Positions 23,399-33,092 of a stretch of DNA of 49,185 bases are shown here, piece by piece. Numbering within the stretch: position 1 is the stretch's first letter; each line of letters opens with the position of its first letter. Position numbers and translations under genes: made by a program. The notes beneath the pieces were generated by a model. It saw only the letters and a list, made by a program, of their open reading frames with translations. It ran no database searches and was not told the origin of the DNA. Source of the stretch: Bacteroidota bacterium (GTDB taxonomy: Bacteria > Bacteroidota > Bacteroidia > B-17B0 > Aurantibacillaceae); contig OMJH01000012.1 in the NCBI GenBank assembly GCA_900299295.1, positions 1-49,185 of the forward strand, read 5' to 3'.

Positions 23399-24733
23399 TC
23401 AGGCTATATCTTTAACAAGGAGATTGGATTCGTTCGTTTGTACAACGGCATCAAATGTAGCCATTAGCGAATGAATTTTTTGCAATTCAGAAGAGGAGTG
23501 GATAGGCATTTCATTTACACCGAGTCTGTCGAGCTTCTGCATTACATAACTAACACTTAAAATGGTTTCTGAAACTGCGGGATGATACGTCACTATTCGT
23601 TCATCATCTTCTGACCTGACGGCAATTAAAATACCTACCTGAACAAAATCGTAAATAAGCGTACGTGAAAGCCTAACCGGTAAATCGAGTTGATCTGCTA
23701 ATTGTTCTGCAGAAAGAGAGGGTTTTCCTTCAACAAAATTCCGAACTATTTTATTCAATAAAAGCAAGGAAAGTATGCGTTTGTATCGATTACTCACATT
23801 TTGAATTTCATTTTCGAGTTCGTAATGTTCGACGTTTTGGTAGGCAAATGAAAGTTCCGCCCCAAACAAAACGATAAACCAGCTGATTTGAATCCACAAA
23901 AGAAAAAGGGGAAGTGCCGCCAAACTTCCGTAAATCTGGTTGTATTGAGAGGTACTGATCTGAAACGAAAGATAGATCCATTGAGTTACTTCAAATAAAA
24001 TCGCAGCAATGAGTGCTGCAGTAGCTGCTGATTTAAATTTTACTTTCGTGTTTGGTAAAACGATGTAGATAAATGTAAACATGGAAAAAATAAGTCCGAA
24101 CGAAATAATATGAACAAGAACTTTCAGCAGGAAACCCATCGAGGTATTCAACCCAAGAAATTTAAGCACTTCAGCAAAACTGGTTTGAATAATTACAGAG
24201 AGGCTTCCTGAAATCAAAATGAAAATTGGCGAAAGCAGCATGATTGTCAAATAATCTGTGAATTTTCTTACCCATGTTCTTCCGCGTTTTATTTCCCAAA
24301 TTTCATTGAATGATTCTTCAATATTTCCTAACAATCGCACTACAGTAAAAAGCAAAACGGCAATTCCGACCCCTGCAATTACGCCGCCTTTGGTACTTGC
24401 CAAAAGATTATCCGCGTAAGCAAAAACATTCGTTAATACCTCCTTCTGATTCGAAAATCGTTCTGTAAGCTGAGCTATTAAATCCTTATCAAAACCAAAA
24501 CCTTTGGCAATAGCGAAGGTTAAAGCAATTACCGGAACAATGGAAAAAAGCGTGTAATAAGTTAATGCCGTTGCTTTTAGCAGGCATTTATCGTCATTAA
24601 AACCTTTTACCGAAAGCAGAAAAACACGAAGCTGACGAATCAATACATGTTTTTTACCATCCATTTTATCCAGGCGGATCGTCCATATTTGTTCACGCAG
24701 AAAAATATTGAGCGAACGAAACAATTTAAACAT
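23399..24733 (-). CDS. YihY/virulence factor BrkB family membrane protein
   Basis: A 444-residue inner-membrane protein of the YihY (UPF0761) family. Residues about 60-320 hold six hydrophobic segments with the family marks ALTYYTLFSIVPVIALTFAI, LFTVVRLLGNIEESFNEIW and GSLAALPLFLLWIQISWFIVLFGAELSFA. The C-terminal 120 residues are soluble and resemble a winged-helix (LSAEQLADQLDLPVRLSRTLIYDFVQVGIL), as in the longer members. The biochemical role is unknown; the old RNase BN label is not supported. The COG2509 gene follows 7 bp later. Confidence 0.92.
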   Translation of the reverse strand: MFKLFRSLNIFLREQIWTIRLDKMDGKKHVLIRQLRVFLLSVKGFNDDKCLLKATALTYYTLFSIVPVIALTFAIAKGFGFDKDLIAQLTERFSNQKEVLTNVFAYADNLLASTKGGVIAGVGIAVLLFTVVRLLGNIEESFNEIWEIKRGRTWVRKFTDYLTIMLLSPIFILISGSLSVIIQTSFAEVLKFLGLNTSMGFLLKVLVHIISFGLIFSMFTFIYIVLPNTKVKFKSAATAALIAAILFEVTQWIYLSFQISTSQYNQIYGSLAALPLFLLWIQISWFIVLFGAELSFAYQNVEHYELENEIQNVSNRYKRILSLLLLNKIVRNFVEGKPSLSAEQLADQLDLPVRLSRTLIYDFVQVGILIAVRSEDDERIVTYHPAVSETILSVSYVMQKLDRLGVNEMPIHSSSELQKIHSLMATFDAVVQTNESNLLVKDIA

Positions 24734-24823
24734 ATTTCAAAGTTAGAAATTTTGAATTGAACAGAACAGTTTTTAGTTTTCCAGCGATTGAATTTGCTAA
24801 CTTTACACTGAAAACTGCAAATC

Positions 24824-26158
24824 ATGTTTAATAATTTAAGTGATAAAATTGAAAGAGCCTTCAAGGTTTTAAAAGGACAGGGAAAAATTACGGAGATTAA
24901 CGTTGCCGAGACCTTGAAAGAAGTGCGAAAAGCGCTTCTGGATGCTGACGTGAATTATAAAGTAGCAAAACAATTTACCGACACTGTTAAAGAAAAAGCA
25001 TTAGGACAACAGGTACTTACTGCCATTTCGCCGGGCCAGTTATTGGTAAAAATAACCCATACTGAACTGACCGAATTAATGGGCGGCCAAAAAGAAGATA
25101 TAAAACTCGGCGGCAATCCGACAGTTATTTTGATGAGCGGACTACAAGGTTCGGGTAAAACAACTTTTTCGGGGAAACTTGCGAATTACCTAAAAACCAA
25201 AAAAGGTAAAAAGCCCTTACTAGTTGCCTGCGATATTTATCGTCCTGCCGCAATTGATCAGTTGCATGTACTGGGTGAACAAACCGGAATCGAAGTTTTT
25301 TCTGACAGAGAGAATAAAGATCCGGTGTCGATTTCTAAAAAATCGATCGAACACGCAAAAACCAATGGCAATTCCGTTGTGATTATCGATACTGCCGGGC
25401 GCCTTGCCGTTGATGAAGCAATGATGGAAGAAATCTCCAAAGTAAAAAAAGCGATTCAGCCGGATGAGATTTTATTTGTAGTTGATTCAATGACCGGGCA
25501 AGATGCAGTAAACACTGCAAAAGCATTTAATGACAGATTAAATTTTGATGGCGTGGTGCTTACCAAACTTGACGGTGATACTAGAGGTGGAGCGGCTCTA
25601 TCCATTAAATCGGTGGTAAACAAACCCATCAAATTCATAGGTACCGGTGAAAAGATGGATGCCATTGATGTTTTCTATCCTGAACGAATGGCTGATCGTA
25701 TTTTGGGCATGGGGGATGTTGTTACTTTGGTTGAGCGGGCACAGGAACAATTCAATGAGGAAGAAGCAAGAAAACTTCAGGAAAAAATTGCCAAGAATAA
25801 ATTCGATTTCAATGATTTTCTTTCGCAATTAAATCAGATCAAAAAAATGGGTAACATTAAAGATCTGGTGGGAATGATTCCCGGCATTGGTAAGGCTGTA
25901 AAGGATGTAGATATTAAAGAAGACGCCTTCAAACATATTGAGGCAATTATTTTTTCTATGACTCCCGAAGAACGAAGCAAACCGGAACTCCTCAATGGAT
26001 CACGAAGGCAACGGATTGCAAATGGCAGCGGACAAAATATTCAGGAGGTAAATAAATTATTAAAACAATTTGAGGAGACGCGGAAGATGATGCGCATGAT
26101 GAATGATAAAACAGCCATGATGAAGATGATGAAAAATATGCCAAATATGCGTCGTTGA
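24824..26158 (+). CDS. ffh: Signal recognition particle protein
   Basis: A 444-residue SRP GTPase that binds 4.5S RNA and signal sequences at the ribosome and docks with FtsY. The N domain ([15 protein letters not shown]) is followed by the G domain with [53 protein letters not shown] and the insertion-box region. The C-terminal M domain is methionine-rich with the RNA-binding [11 protein letters not shown] motif and ends in a Met-rich tail ([18 protein letters not shown]). Full length. folD follows after 13 bp. A near-consensus TAACTTTA lies 18 bp before the ATG. Confidence 0.97.
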   Translation: MFNNLSDKIERAFKVLKGQGKITEINVAETLKEVRKALLDADVNYKVAKQFTDTVKEKALGQQVLTAISPGQLLVKITHTELTELMGGQKEDIKLGGNPTVILMSGLQGSGKTTFSGKLANYLKTKKGKKPLLVACDIYRPAAIDQLHVLGEQTGIEVFSDRENKDPVSISKKSIEHAKTNGNSVVIIDTAGRLAVDEAMMEEISKVKKAIQPDEILFVVDSMTGQDAVNTAKAFNDRLNFDGVVLTKLDGDTRGGAALSIKSVVNKPIKFIGTGEKMDAIDVFYPERMADRILGMGDVVTLVERAQEQFNEEEARKLQEKIAKNKFDFNDFLSQLNQIKKMGNIKDLVGMIPGIGKAVKDVDIKEDAFKHIEAIIFSMTPEERSKPELLNGSRRQRIANGSGQNIQEVNKLLKQFEETRKMMRMMNDKTAMMKMMKNMPNMRR

Positions 26159-26171
26159 AGCAATAACGATT

Positions 26172-27050
26172 ATGATACTTTTAGACGGAAAAAAAACTGC
26201 GGAACAAATTCAAGGCGAGATTGCACAGGTTGTACAGCAAAGAAAATCATCGGGTAAAAAAATTCCACACCTGGCTGCAGTTTTAGTCGGTGATAATCCT
26301 GCAAGCAAAACCTATGTCACATCAAAAGTAAAAACCTGCGAAAAGGTTGGTTTTAACTCATCCTTAGTACAACTTGCAAGCGATATAACACAAAGCGAAT
26401 TAATAGATCAGGTCATCCGTTTGAACAGTAATCCTGATATCGACGGATACATTGTTCAATTGCCGCTTCCAAAACATATTTCAGAGCGCAAAATTATTGA
26501 AGCGATCCACCCATCCAAAGATGTAGACGGCTTTCATCCTGTTAACGTTGGGAAAATGGCTTTGAATTTACCAGGGTTTATTTCTGCAACACCTTTCGGG
26601 ATTCTACAATTGATAAAGCGATACAAAATTCCTACAGAAGGAAAACATTGCGTAGTGATTGGTAGGAGCAATATCGTCGGCAGTCCGATGAGCATTTTAA
26701 TGGCAAGAAACGAATATCCCGGCAATTGCACTGTAACCCTTTGCCATAGCCGTTCTAAAAACCTTCCAGAGATTACTAGGAGTGCAGACATACTGATTGC
26801 TGCTATCGGAAAAACCGATTTTGTTACTGCTGATATGGTGAAAGAAGGAGTGGTTGTAATTGACGTAGGAATAAACCGTGTATCGAGTACAGAAACAAAA
26901 TCAGGTTATAAATTAAAGGGTGACGTTAAGTTTGATGAAGTAAGCGGAAAATGTGCCTACATTACACCTGTCCCGGGCGGAGTCGGACCAATGACCATAA
27001 CCGCTTTACTACAAAACACCTTGCTGGCAACTGAACAACTACACGATTAA
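26172..27050 (+). CDS. folD: Bifunctional methylenetetrahydrofolate dehydrogenase/cyclohydrolase
   Basis: A 292-residue enzyme interconverting 5,10-methylene-, methenyl- and 10-formyl-tetrahydrofolate with NADP. Family marks are [21 protein letters not shown] with the catalytic lysine, [25 protein letters not shown], the nucleotide-binding [15 protein letters not shown] and the C-terminal [15 protein letters not shown]. It links to serine-derived one-carbon units from the serC-serA block elsewhere in the window. It is 13 bp downstream of ffh and 11 bp upstream of a small membrane protein gene. Confidence 0.97.
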   Translation: MILLDGKKTAEQIQGEIAQVVQQRKSSGKKIPHLAAVLVGDNPASKTYVTSKVKTCEKVGFNSSLVQLASDITQSELIDQVIRLNSNPDIDGYIVQLPLPKHISERKIIEAIHPSKDVDGFHPVNVGKMALNLPGFISATPFGILQLIKRYKIPTEGKHCVVIGRSNIVGSPMSILMARNEYPGNCTVTLCHSRSKNLPEITRSADILIAAIGKTDFVTADMVKEGVVVIDVGINRVSSTETKSGYKLKGDVKFDEVSGKCAYITPVPGGVGPMTITALLQNTLLATEQLHD

Positions 27051-27061
27051 AAAAATACCAA

Positions 27062-27475
27062 GTGGATTTACTTAAACGAATAAAATTTTTTGGATTCGGA
27101 TTTGTTTTGGGAATGATCATATTAATGTACATTCTTGGTCGACGCGGTTGTAAAAGTGTCAATCACATGAAAGTTGACGAATTAATTTCACAATATACCA
27201 TTTGGTCTCCGATAGCTAAATGTAAACGGAATTTATTAGGGTTGGAAAATGATTCGGTTTACTTTAAAACAATGACAAAGCTTCGCGTTAACTATTCGAA
27301 CACAGACGTACGTGCGATGCCCTGCGGAATTTACAAACTTGAACCCATTAACCGCGACAGTGTTGGTTTCGAACTAACAATACTTGACTGTGATACAATT
27401 TCTAAGATCGACGACATCCTCATTTACGACAATTCTTTGAATTGCCGCTGTGATTCATTAGCGATTAAAAATTAA
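27062..27475 (+). CDS. Small membrane-anchored protein of unknown function
   Basis: A 137-residue protein starting with GTG at 27062, 11 bp after folD; the N-terminus DLLKRIKFFGFGFVLGMIILMYILGRRGC is one membrane anchor followed by a cysteine. The GTG start is chosen because the basic residues before the hydrophobic segment and the closeness to folD both fit. The remainder is a small soluble domain with several cysteines (AKCKRN, MPCGIYKL, DCDTIS, NCRCDS). Similar folD-linked proteins with this anchor occur in Bacteroidota; I think they carry DUF4258-like annotation but cannot verify it. Its TAA overlaps the TAA of the convergent PII-like gene by a shared TTAA. Confidence 0.7.
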   Translation: MDLLKRIKFFGFGFVLGMIILMYILGRRGCKSVNHMKVDELISQYTIWSPIAKCKRNLLGLENDSVYFKTMTKLRVNYSNTDVRAMPCGIYKLEPINRDSVGFELTILDCDTISKIDDILIYDNSLNCRCDSLAIKN

Positions 27476-27768
27476 TGAATCACCCAGTGCGCGTCAGAAA
27501 CAATGGCGACGCCACCACTTCGTACAATTAACGGCCGGATGAGTTCAGTAACTTTACGTGCCTCTTCTTCTTCAAGACAAAGCATTACGTAGCAATTTTT
27601 AAAACCACCTGATATACCGTGCCCGTCTTTATTTCCACGCTTACCTTTTCCCATTACGTCTTTCAAAATAGTGTAACCCGAAACATTATGGTCATCGAGT
27701 AAACGAGTAAGAATTTTGAGATAAGAAAAGTCTGTAATTATTTCTATTTTTTTTATGTTGTTTTCCAT
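27472..27768 (-). CDS. PII-like signalling protein, SbtB type
   Basis: A 98-residue protein with the ferredoxin-like fold pattern of PII proteins: IKKIEIITDFSYLKILTRLLDDHNVSGYTILKDVMG, then a Gly/Lys-rich T-loop (GKGKRGNKDGHGISG), and a C-terminal strand ending HWVIH. The T-loop lacks the Tyr51 uridylylation site of GlnB/GlnK. It is encoded 63 bp downstream of the SbtA-like transporter, the arrangement seen for SbtB, which binds adenine nucleotides and inhibits SbtA in cyanobacteria. The C-terminal CGPxGC loop of many SbtB proteins is absent. Regulation of the neighbouring transporter is inferred from this context. Confidence 0.85.
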   Translation of the reverse strand: MENNIKKIEIITDFSYLKILTRLLDDHNVSGYTILKDVMGKGKRGNKDGHGISGGFKNCYVMLCLEEEEARKVTELIRPLIVRSGGVAIVSDAHWVIH

Positions 27769-27831
27769 TTTAATATCTTTTAAAGGTTGATTAATAATCC
27801 TAATTTAAATATAACAAAAAAATTCAATTTA

Positions 27832-28923
27832 TTAATGACCGCTAACTGACCCTAAACTTGCCGCTTGCTTCATCAGCAAAATAAAATCGTTTGCCCATTC
27901 TTTATGCACCAGTTTAGTGACATAAAAATAAAGTGGTAAGCCCAGCATGATGTTGAATGGAAAAGTTATTGCTAGAGCCACGGGAACATAGATTCCAGGA
28001 TTTGCTTCGGGTACAGCAATCCGCATTGCTGCCGGTACCGCAATATAAGAAGCAGAGGCACATAACACAATAAACATAAACATATTCGGTGCAGAAAAAT
28101 TCAACATATTAGCTATTCCAAAACCAATTGCGCCGTTTATCAAAGGCATAATTAAACCAAATGCAACCACAATCCATCCGGCATCTTTTAACGCCTTAAT
28201 GCGCTTTCCGGCAACAACGCCCATATCCAAAAGGAAAAATGAAAGCATACCTTTGAAAATATCGCCGATAAATGGAGACATGATCTTGCTCCCGTGCTCG
28301 TTCGATACAATTCCGATAAGTAAACTTCCCAAAAGAACAACGATGGACCCGTTTAAAAATGCTTCCTTCATGATTTCTTTAAAATCCATGTGGTGACCAT
28401 CCTGGGTATCTGAGAACTTCCGATAAAGCCAAACGCCGATAATAATTGAAGGTGATTCCATCAAGGCCATTGCGGCTACCATTTCACCACCGGGTATAAA
28501 CGCTTTTGGATTTGACGCAATGTTTCCGGGTAAATTTAAATTTTTGATATTCTCTATTATTTCAAGAGAAGGAAAATAATTAGAAGCGGTTATAAAGGTT
28601 ACCGCACTTACAGAACCAAATGCAGCGGCAAGCGCGGCTGCGTTGGGTGCACCTAATTTTTTTCGGAGAAGAAAAAATGACCAAAGGGGTATTGCTAATG
28701 CCATGAGTATGGCAAAAATCATCACAAGGGCTACCTGCGTATTAATACCTGATTCATGTAATTCAACACCACCTTTAAATCCGATCGCCATGAGAAGATA
28801 AAGAGATATAAATTTGGAAACCTGCTCCGGGATTTCCAAGTCGGAGTGAAAAATTACTGCAAGCAGTCCCACAAAAAAGAAGGGGACGGGTGGAGCGAAG
28901 AAATTGTGAATGAAACTGTCCAT
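27832..28923 (-). CDS. sbtA: SbtA-like sodium-dependent bicarbonate transporter
   Basis: A 363-residue inner-membrane protein with about ten hydrophobic segments in two related halves. Marks of the SbtA family are MAIGFKGGVEL, AAAFGSVSAVTFITA, PGGEMVAAMALMESPSIIIG, the second-half LLDMGVVAGKRI, LPLINGAIGFGIA and LCASASYIAVPAAMRIAVPEANP. Cyanobacterial SbtA imports bicarbonate with sodium. In a heterotrophic Bacteroidota it would supply bicarbonate for carboxylation reactions, which is inference. It lies between a porin gene (25 bp upstream) and the PII-like gene (63 bp downstream), all on the minus strand. Confidence 0.9.
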   Translation of the reverse strand: MDSFIHNFFAPPVPFFFVGLLAVIFHSDLEIPEQVSKFISLYLLMAIGFKGGVELHESGINTQVALVMIFAILMALAIPLWSFFLLRKKLGAPNAAALAAAFGSVSAVTFITASNYFPSLEIIENIKNLNLPGNIASNPKAFIPGGEMVAAMALMESPSIIIGVWLYRKFSDTQDGHHMDFKEIMKEAFLNGSIVVLLGSLLIGIVSNEHGSKIMSPFIGDIFKGMLSFFLLDMGVVAGKRIKALKDAGWIVVAFGLIMPLINGAIGFGIANMLNFSAPNMFMFIVLCASASYIAVPAAMRIAVPEANPGIYVPVALAITFPFNIMLGLPLYFYVTKLVHKEWANDFILLMKQAASLGSVSGH

Positions 28924-28948
28924 TGTGTTGTTTTTTTTTGTTGATTAT

Positions 28949-30418
28949 TTAAATAAAAATCTGGTACTGAATAATTAAACAATTTTTACGGGATCCTTCA
29001 GTTATTTTACTTCCTGTTTCTTTATAAAATGTGGGTCGGTTTTGAAAATCAATCGAAATTTTTGACTGGTGTTGTTTTAGTAACCAATTCAATCCCGCAT
29101 CCAAAAGTATAATTTTATTATTTTGCATAGCATCGTAATTGGCATATTGCATACTGCAAAATGGCATTAATTGTCCATTGTCTTTTGCTCCCGCAATTCT
29201 AGCCTTACCGATTAACCAGGCAAACTGAAAATAGGCAACTTGTCCGGTTCCGAACATAGGGATTGCATTTCCAAAAGCGTTTTTCTGAACATAGTTAGTT
29301 GTAAAAGTACTAAAACCTGTCGCGGGATTCATTAATCCGTTATAGCGTAGATAATCGGGCCCATAATTGGTCAGATAATATCCGGCGAAGACATTAACAG
29401 CTGATTGTTTTTCCTTGTTAACCGGGCAATCCAAAAATGCTTCAATGCCAAGATGAAGCATATCCGAAAAAAGCGTATCCATCTGTAAAGTTGAAGTATT
29501 TTGTTTTCGATACCAAGTCGCTGATTTCTGATATACGGCACCAAGGGCAACAGCAAATATTTTTTTACTACCCAGGTATGTTCCGGTCATGTACGGAGTC
29601 ACATGACTTTCTTTATCGAAAAAATTCCAGCTTAGGTATCCGCCAAATTGATTGTGTATTCCGGGATTTTTACCTTCCGGCAATCCTACAAAATTCACAA
29701 ATGTTGCATTGGTATCCAAGGAAGAAGGGGATGATCCTGCAGAGGTTATTGGAAAAGGATTCGAAACGTAAACACGATAATCAAGTTTACCTACTTGTCC
29801 CCGTACATAGGTAGCCAGACGTCTGTCGAACTCATCAATCTGATCAACCGAATACTGCAAAAAAACCGGAACATCAAGTGTGGCAATCGATGAAATTGAC
29901 GGCTGCGAAAACCGGGATAAACCATTCATTATGGTAAGTCCTGAACCTATTTTTAAAACATTATTGTTTTTGCCGGAGAACGGGTTAAATTCACAAAGAG
30001 CATCATGAAAAAAAGCAGCAAATTTTCGGTTTCCATATAGTTGCGTTCCACTACTTGAAACGGGAAGTGAAGCATAGGTATTATTAAAATTATTTTGCCC
30101 GAACTGAAAGTAAAGAAAGGTTCTGCTTGTTATTTGACCATATAGCTGTATACGTGTTCGACGAAGCCCTATATCAAAAGTGTTATCCGTTGGTTTACCA
30201 AACAATGTTGTACCCGGATTGCTTTCATTGTAACGCATCCAAGACTGATTTAAGAATGTAAACTGAAAAAAACGCTTGCCATCAGCACTAAGGTCAAAAC
30301 GTAGATTATTTTTTTCGGTAGGTTTAGATTGTAAACTATCCGGATTGGAATGCAGGTTAACCGAACATAAAAAGTATAAACCAAAAAATAAAACTTTCGA
30401 AAAATATCGGAAGAGCAT
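28949..30418 (-). CDS. Outer-membrane porin-like protein
   Basis: A 489-residue protein from the ATG at 30418 (a TTG 5 codons upstream is less likely). It has a signal peptide (MLFRYFSKVLFFGLYFLCS), a short linker and then alternating beta segments typical of a phosphate-selective-porin/OprP-like barrel: FDIGLRRTRIQLYGQITSRT, FLYFQFGQNNFNN, GKLDYRVYVSNPF and a terminal IQYQIFI strand ending in an aromatic pattern. It is 25 bp upstream of sbtA, so it likely serves as the outer-membrane entry for the same substrate. The substrate assignment rests only on context. Confidence 0.85.
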   Translation of the reverse strand: MLFRYFSKVLFFGLYFLCSVNLHSNPDSLQSKPTEKNNLRFDLSADGKRFFQFTFLNQSWMRYNESNPGTTLFGKPTDNTFDIGLRRTRIQLYGQITSRTFLYFQFGQNNFNNTYASLPVSSSGTQLYGNRKFAAFFHDALCEFNPFSGKNNNVLKIGSGLTIMNGLSRFSQPSISSIATLDVPVFLQYSVDQIDEFDRRLATYVRGQVGKLDYRVYVSNPFPITSAGSSPSSLDTNATFVNFVGLPEGKNPGIHNQFGGYLSWNFFDKESHVTPYMTGTYLGSKKIFAVALGAVYQKSATWYRKQNTSTLQMDTLFSDMLHLGIEAFLDCPVNKEKQSAVNVFAGYYLTNYGPDYLRYNGLMNPATGFSTFTTNYVQKNAFGNAIPMFGTGQVAYFQFAWLIGKARIAGAKDNGQLMPFCSMQYANYDAMQNNKIILLDAGLNWLLKQHQSKISIDFQNRPTFYKETGSKITEGSRKNCLIIQYQIFI

Positions 30419-30437
30419 AATGTGAAAATACAACGAT

Positions 30438-30445
30438 CAAATGTA
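30438..30445 (-). promoter_or_regulatory. Bacteroidota -7 promoter element for porin-sbtA-PII unit
   Basis: The minus strand reads TACATTTG, an exact TAnnTTTG match, 19 bp before the porin ATG. The -33 region lacks a clear TTG. Confidence 0.5.
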
Positions 30446-30491
30446 GAAGTATTTTAAGTAAAAAATTTAGAAATAGGTTTATTAAACAAAT

Positions 30492-30508
30492 TTGTCGACG
30501 AACGACAA
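30492..30508 (-). terminator. Possible weak terminator after the OmpA gene
   Basis: TTGTCG and CGACAA form a 6-bp stem with a 5-base loop, followed on the minus strand by ATTTGTTT. It lies 26 bp after the OmpA-family stop and 47 bp upstream of the porin -7 element. It could equally be an operator. Confidence 0.4.
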
Positions 30509-30533
30509 CTGATAAATTTACATTAATTAAATT

Positions 30534-32606
30534 TTATTTTTTGAGTATCCTTATTTCTACTCTCCTGTTTTTTGCTTGAAGTTCAGGAGATGAATCTGAA
30601 AAAAGCGGCGAATCATATCCGATACCTTTAGTTTTAATTCGACTTGATGCAATTCCGGAAGACGCAAGGTATTTTTTTACGGCCTCCGCACGCTTTAGCC
30701 CAAGCTCATGTTCAAATTCAGCACCGTCATTGGTTCTGCTCGTGTGTCCACGTACCTCAATTTCCATGCGATTGTTATTACGCATTGCATTAAGCAAACC
30801 ATTTAACGCATCAAAAGAACTTGAAAGAAGTGCAGAATCATTTGACGCAAAATATATATTTTGTAATACGAAACTTTCACCTGGAACAATTTTCGATAAC
30901 TGAAGCTGAATAATTTTTTCATTTTTTCCGTTGGCAAAAAAAGACTGTCTTAAAATCATATACGAAGTGTCCGGAACACGGAAGGTAAAAATTTCATCAG
31001 CTAGCATTTCGAGCTGTATTATTTGGCTTTCGGGAACCGTATAAATTTGCGGATTTGCAATTTTATTTGATGCGATTTCAATTTGTTTAATGTAAGGAGT
31101 CGTACTATCGGAGTAAGTTAGATTAAGTTTTAGTAGCGATTTGGGCGTGGCTTGATTGAATTTACCCTTAACTAAATACACATCCAAATTATTTACATTG
31201 CCAAAAGTGGAGGACATCACTCCGATTCTCCTGGTGATTGAATCGGGTGGATTAAAATATTCGTTGAATCCGGCATCATTTATAATCTTTCCCAGATTTT
31301 TTGGCTTACTCCAATTCATCCAAGAATCATCCAAACGCGTACTTACAAACACATCTGTAAAACCATAGCCGGGAAAACCATCCGAAGAAAAATAAATTTT
31401 TTTTTCGTCTGCCGAAAAACAGGGAGTAATTTCATCTCCACCTGACTGCAGTGAAGTAATTTTTTTTGGTTCTGACCATTTTTCGCCATCCTTCAAACTT
31501 ATATATAAATCATAACCATTGGGTTCGTATTGCTTGTACCCCGATAGTACCATAGCCTTTCCATCTGTTGAAATGTTGGCATGCGAAAACTTAACACCCG
31601 CAAACGAAGCAAAGCGAATTGTGTTTTTCGACTGCATATTACCAGTCAAATCGAAACCAACAATCGGAGAGCCTGTAGTTGTAAAAAAATTATTTTTTTC
31701 TCCCACAAAAACATTTTTGTTTTCCGCACTTCCGGCAATGTACCAGGGTTGGAGCAATGGAAGCTTCCATTTCAAAGGCGAAGTTACGCGCAGGTTTGAA
31801 TCCAAATCCGCAGCGAAAAATGTAACAATTCCTTCCTTACTATCCGAATAAAAATTTCCCTCGCCGTTTAAAATTGATCCGTAGATGATACGGGAACCAT
31901 CGGGGGTGATAAATGGTGCAACCTCATCTTTTCCGGTATTGATTCCCGTTTTTATTCTTTCTTTAAAATATAATTTAGACTCAGGAGCAATTTGAACCTC
32001 TCCCCTGTTCTGTCGCACGTAAAAATAATCCAGCTGAACTCCCATTTTTCCATTTGTATACCAGCCTAGCCATCGGCCGTGAAAAGTTATGGATTTTGGC
32101 TGAGCAATTAATTCATCATTAAAGTAAAAAGAATTCACTCCACCTTTCCGAATCACTTTTAATGTAAACCAATCACCAAACGTGTAATTATGGACTCGTT
32201 TCGCGCCTGCTATCGTATTAGTAAATAAAGAATTTACTTCCTTAATTGAAGTTACACCAAAAGAATTTACTGTAAAGCAATTGAACAGATTAATGTCCTT
32301 CAATCCGAAAACCAAGCCACACTCCGCTGTAAGTTTCTCGTAATTATAAGGTCGCATTTTAATTTCCAATTCATAATCCTGCTCCGGATCTATATAAATT
32401 CGTTCAGCAATGCACCAGTAATACCCCACTTTTAATTGCTCACACAATAACAAACCATCGCGCAATTCAATAATATGATCCGCATTTTTAACCGTTTTTT
32501 CGTTTATGAGCGTTTCATCAAAATCATTTTTATAAACGTAAAAACTTTGAGCATTTAAAAAGTAAACACTCAGCAAAAAAAGAAAACAGGTGGTAATGCG
32601 AGGCAT
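30534..32606 (-). CDS. OmpA-family protein with LamG-like and PD40 repeat regions
   Basis: A 690-residue exported protein with a signal peptide ending in YFLNAQ. Residues about 25-205 look like a LamG/concanavalin-type beta-sandwich (ELEIKMRPYNYEKL, FGDWFTLKVIRKGG, FHGRWLGWYTNGKMGVQLDYF). Residues about 220-480 contain WD40-like PD40 repeats (EVAPFITPDGSRIIYGS, EITPCFSADEKKIYFSSDGFPG). The C-terminal 110 residues are a peptidoglycan-binding OmpA domain (NIYFASNDSALLSSSFDAL, EVRGHTSRTNDG, LGLKRAEAVKKYLAS, NRRVEIRI). It is therefore a cell-envelope anchor protein. It is 7 bp downstream of the YbaB gene. Confidence 0.9.
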   Translation of the reverse strand: MPRITTCFLFLLSVYFLNAQSFYVYKNDFDETLINEKTVKNADHIIELRDGLLLCEQLKVGYYWCIAERIYIDPEQDYELEIKMRPYNYEKLTAECGLVFGLKDINLFNCFTVNSFGVTSIKEVNSLFTNTIAGAKRVHNYTFGDWFTLKVIRKGGVNSFYFNDELIAQPKSITFHGRWLGWYTNGKMGVQLDYFYVRQNRGEVQIAPESKLYFKERIKTGINTGKDEVAPFITPDGSRIIYGSILNGEGNFYSDSKEGIVTFFAADLDSNLRVTSPLKWKLPLLQPWYIAGSAENKNVFVGEKNNFFTTTGSPIVGFDLTGNMQSKNTIRFASFAGVKFSHANISTDGKAMVLSGYKQYEPNGYDLYISLKDGEKWSEPKKITSLQSGGDEITPCFSADEKKIYFSSDGFPGYGFTDVFVSTRLDDSWMNWSKPKNLGKIINDAGFNEYFNPPDSITRRIGVMSSTFGNVNNLDVYLVKGKFNQATPKSLLKLNLTYSDSTTPYIKQIEIASNKIANPQIYTVPESQIIQLEMLADEIFTFRVPDTSYMILRQSFFANGKNEKIIQLQLSKIVPGESFVLQNIYFASNDSALLSSSFDALNGLLNAMRNNNRMEIEVRGHTSRTNDGAEFEHELGLKRAEAVKKYLASSGIASSRIKTKGIGYDSPLFSDSSPELQAKNRRVEIRILKK

Positions 32607-32613
32607 CAGATTT

Positions 32614-32916
32614 TTACATCATTCCCGGAGGCAACATACCCGAAGCAATTTTGCTGGATTCATCCTGATGCAATTGCTCGGCTTTTTCAATTGCACGATT
32701 AAGCGCAACACATAATTGCTCTTCGAGCTCTTCAGGCGATGAAAACTGAAGTGAGGGAGCAATTGTAACCGATTTCACTTTTTTGTTTCCATTCATGACC
32801 ACTTTCACATCACCTCCTGCAGCATCCCCGGTAACGGAAACCGATTCCAACTTTTCTTTCACTTCCTCCATTTTCATTTTCATGATTTGAAGTTGCTCCA
32901 TAAAATTTCCAAACAT
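32614..32916 (-). CDS. YbaB/EbfC nucleoid-associated protein
   Basis: A 100-residue DNA-binding protein that forms dimers on the nucleoid. The N-terminal helix MFGNFMEQLQIMKMKMEEVKEKL, the GGDVKVVMNGNKKVKSVTI strand pair and the C-terminal helix ALNRAIEKAEQLHQDESSKIASGMLPPGM match the family. It is usually found with dnaX and recR, but neither is adjacent here. The OmpA-family gene follows 7 bp later. Confidence 0.95.
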   Translation of the reverse strand: MFGNFMEQLQIMKMKMEEVKEKLESVSVTGDAAGGDVKVVMNGNKKVKSVTIAPSLQFSSPEELEEQLCVALNRAIEKAEQLHQDESSKIASGMLPPGMM

Positions 32917-33092
32917 ATAAACAGAATTTAGATTACTAATTTATCATTTCGCGATGAATTTTATCAAGAAAACAGGATTTCAATTGATCAATTAACAAGT
33001 TTTATTAGGCGCGGTTCTAAACAAGTGCTTGTTGAAAAAGATGCAGGCTATAAAAAAGGCGTAAGAGCATCCGATTTATTTTTATATGTTGT

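Noticed and set aside
29437-29814. 125-codon plus-strand open frame inside the porin gene
   Set aside because: Antisense shadow of the barrel; composition is not protein-like.
33020-33033. Inverted repeat AACAAG-TG-CTTGTT upstream of the glucosaminidase gene
   Set aside because: Only 6-bp arms in AT-rich DNA, no partner elements; likely chance.
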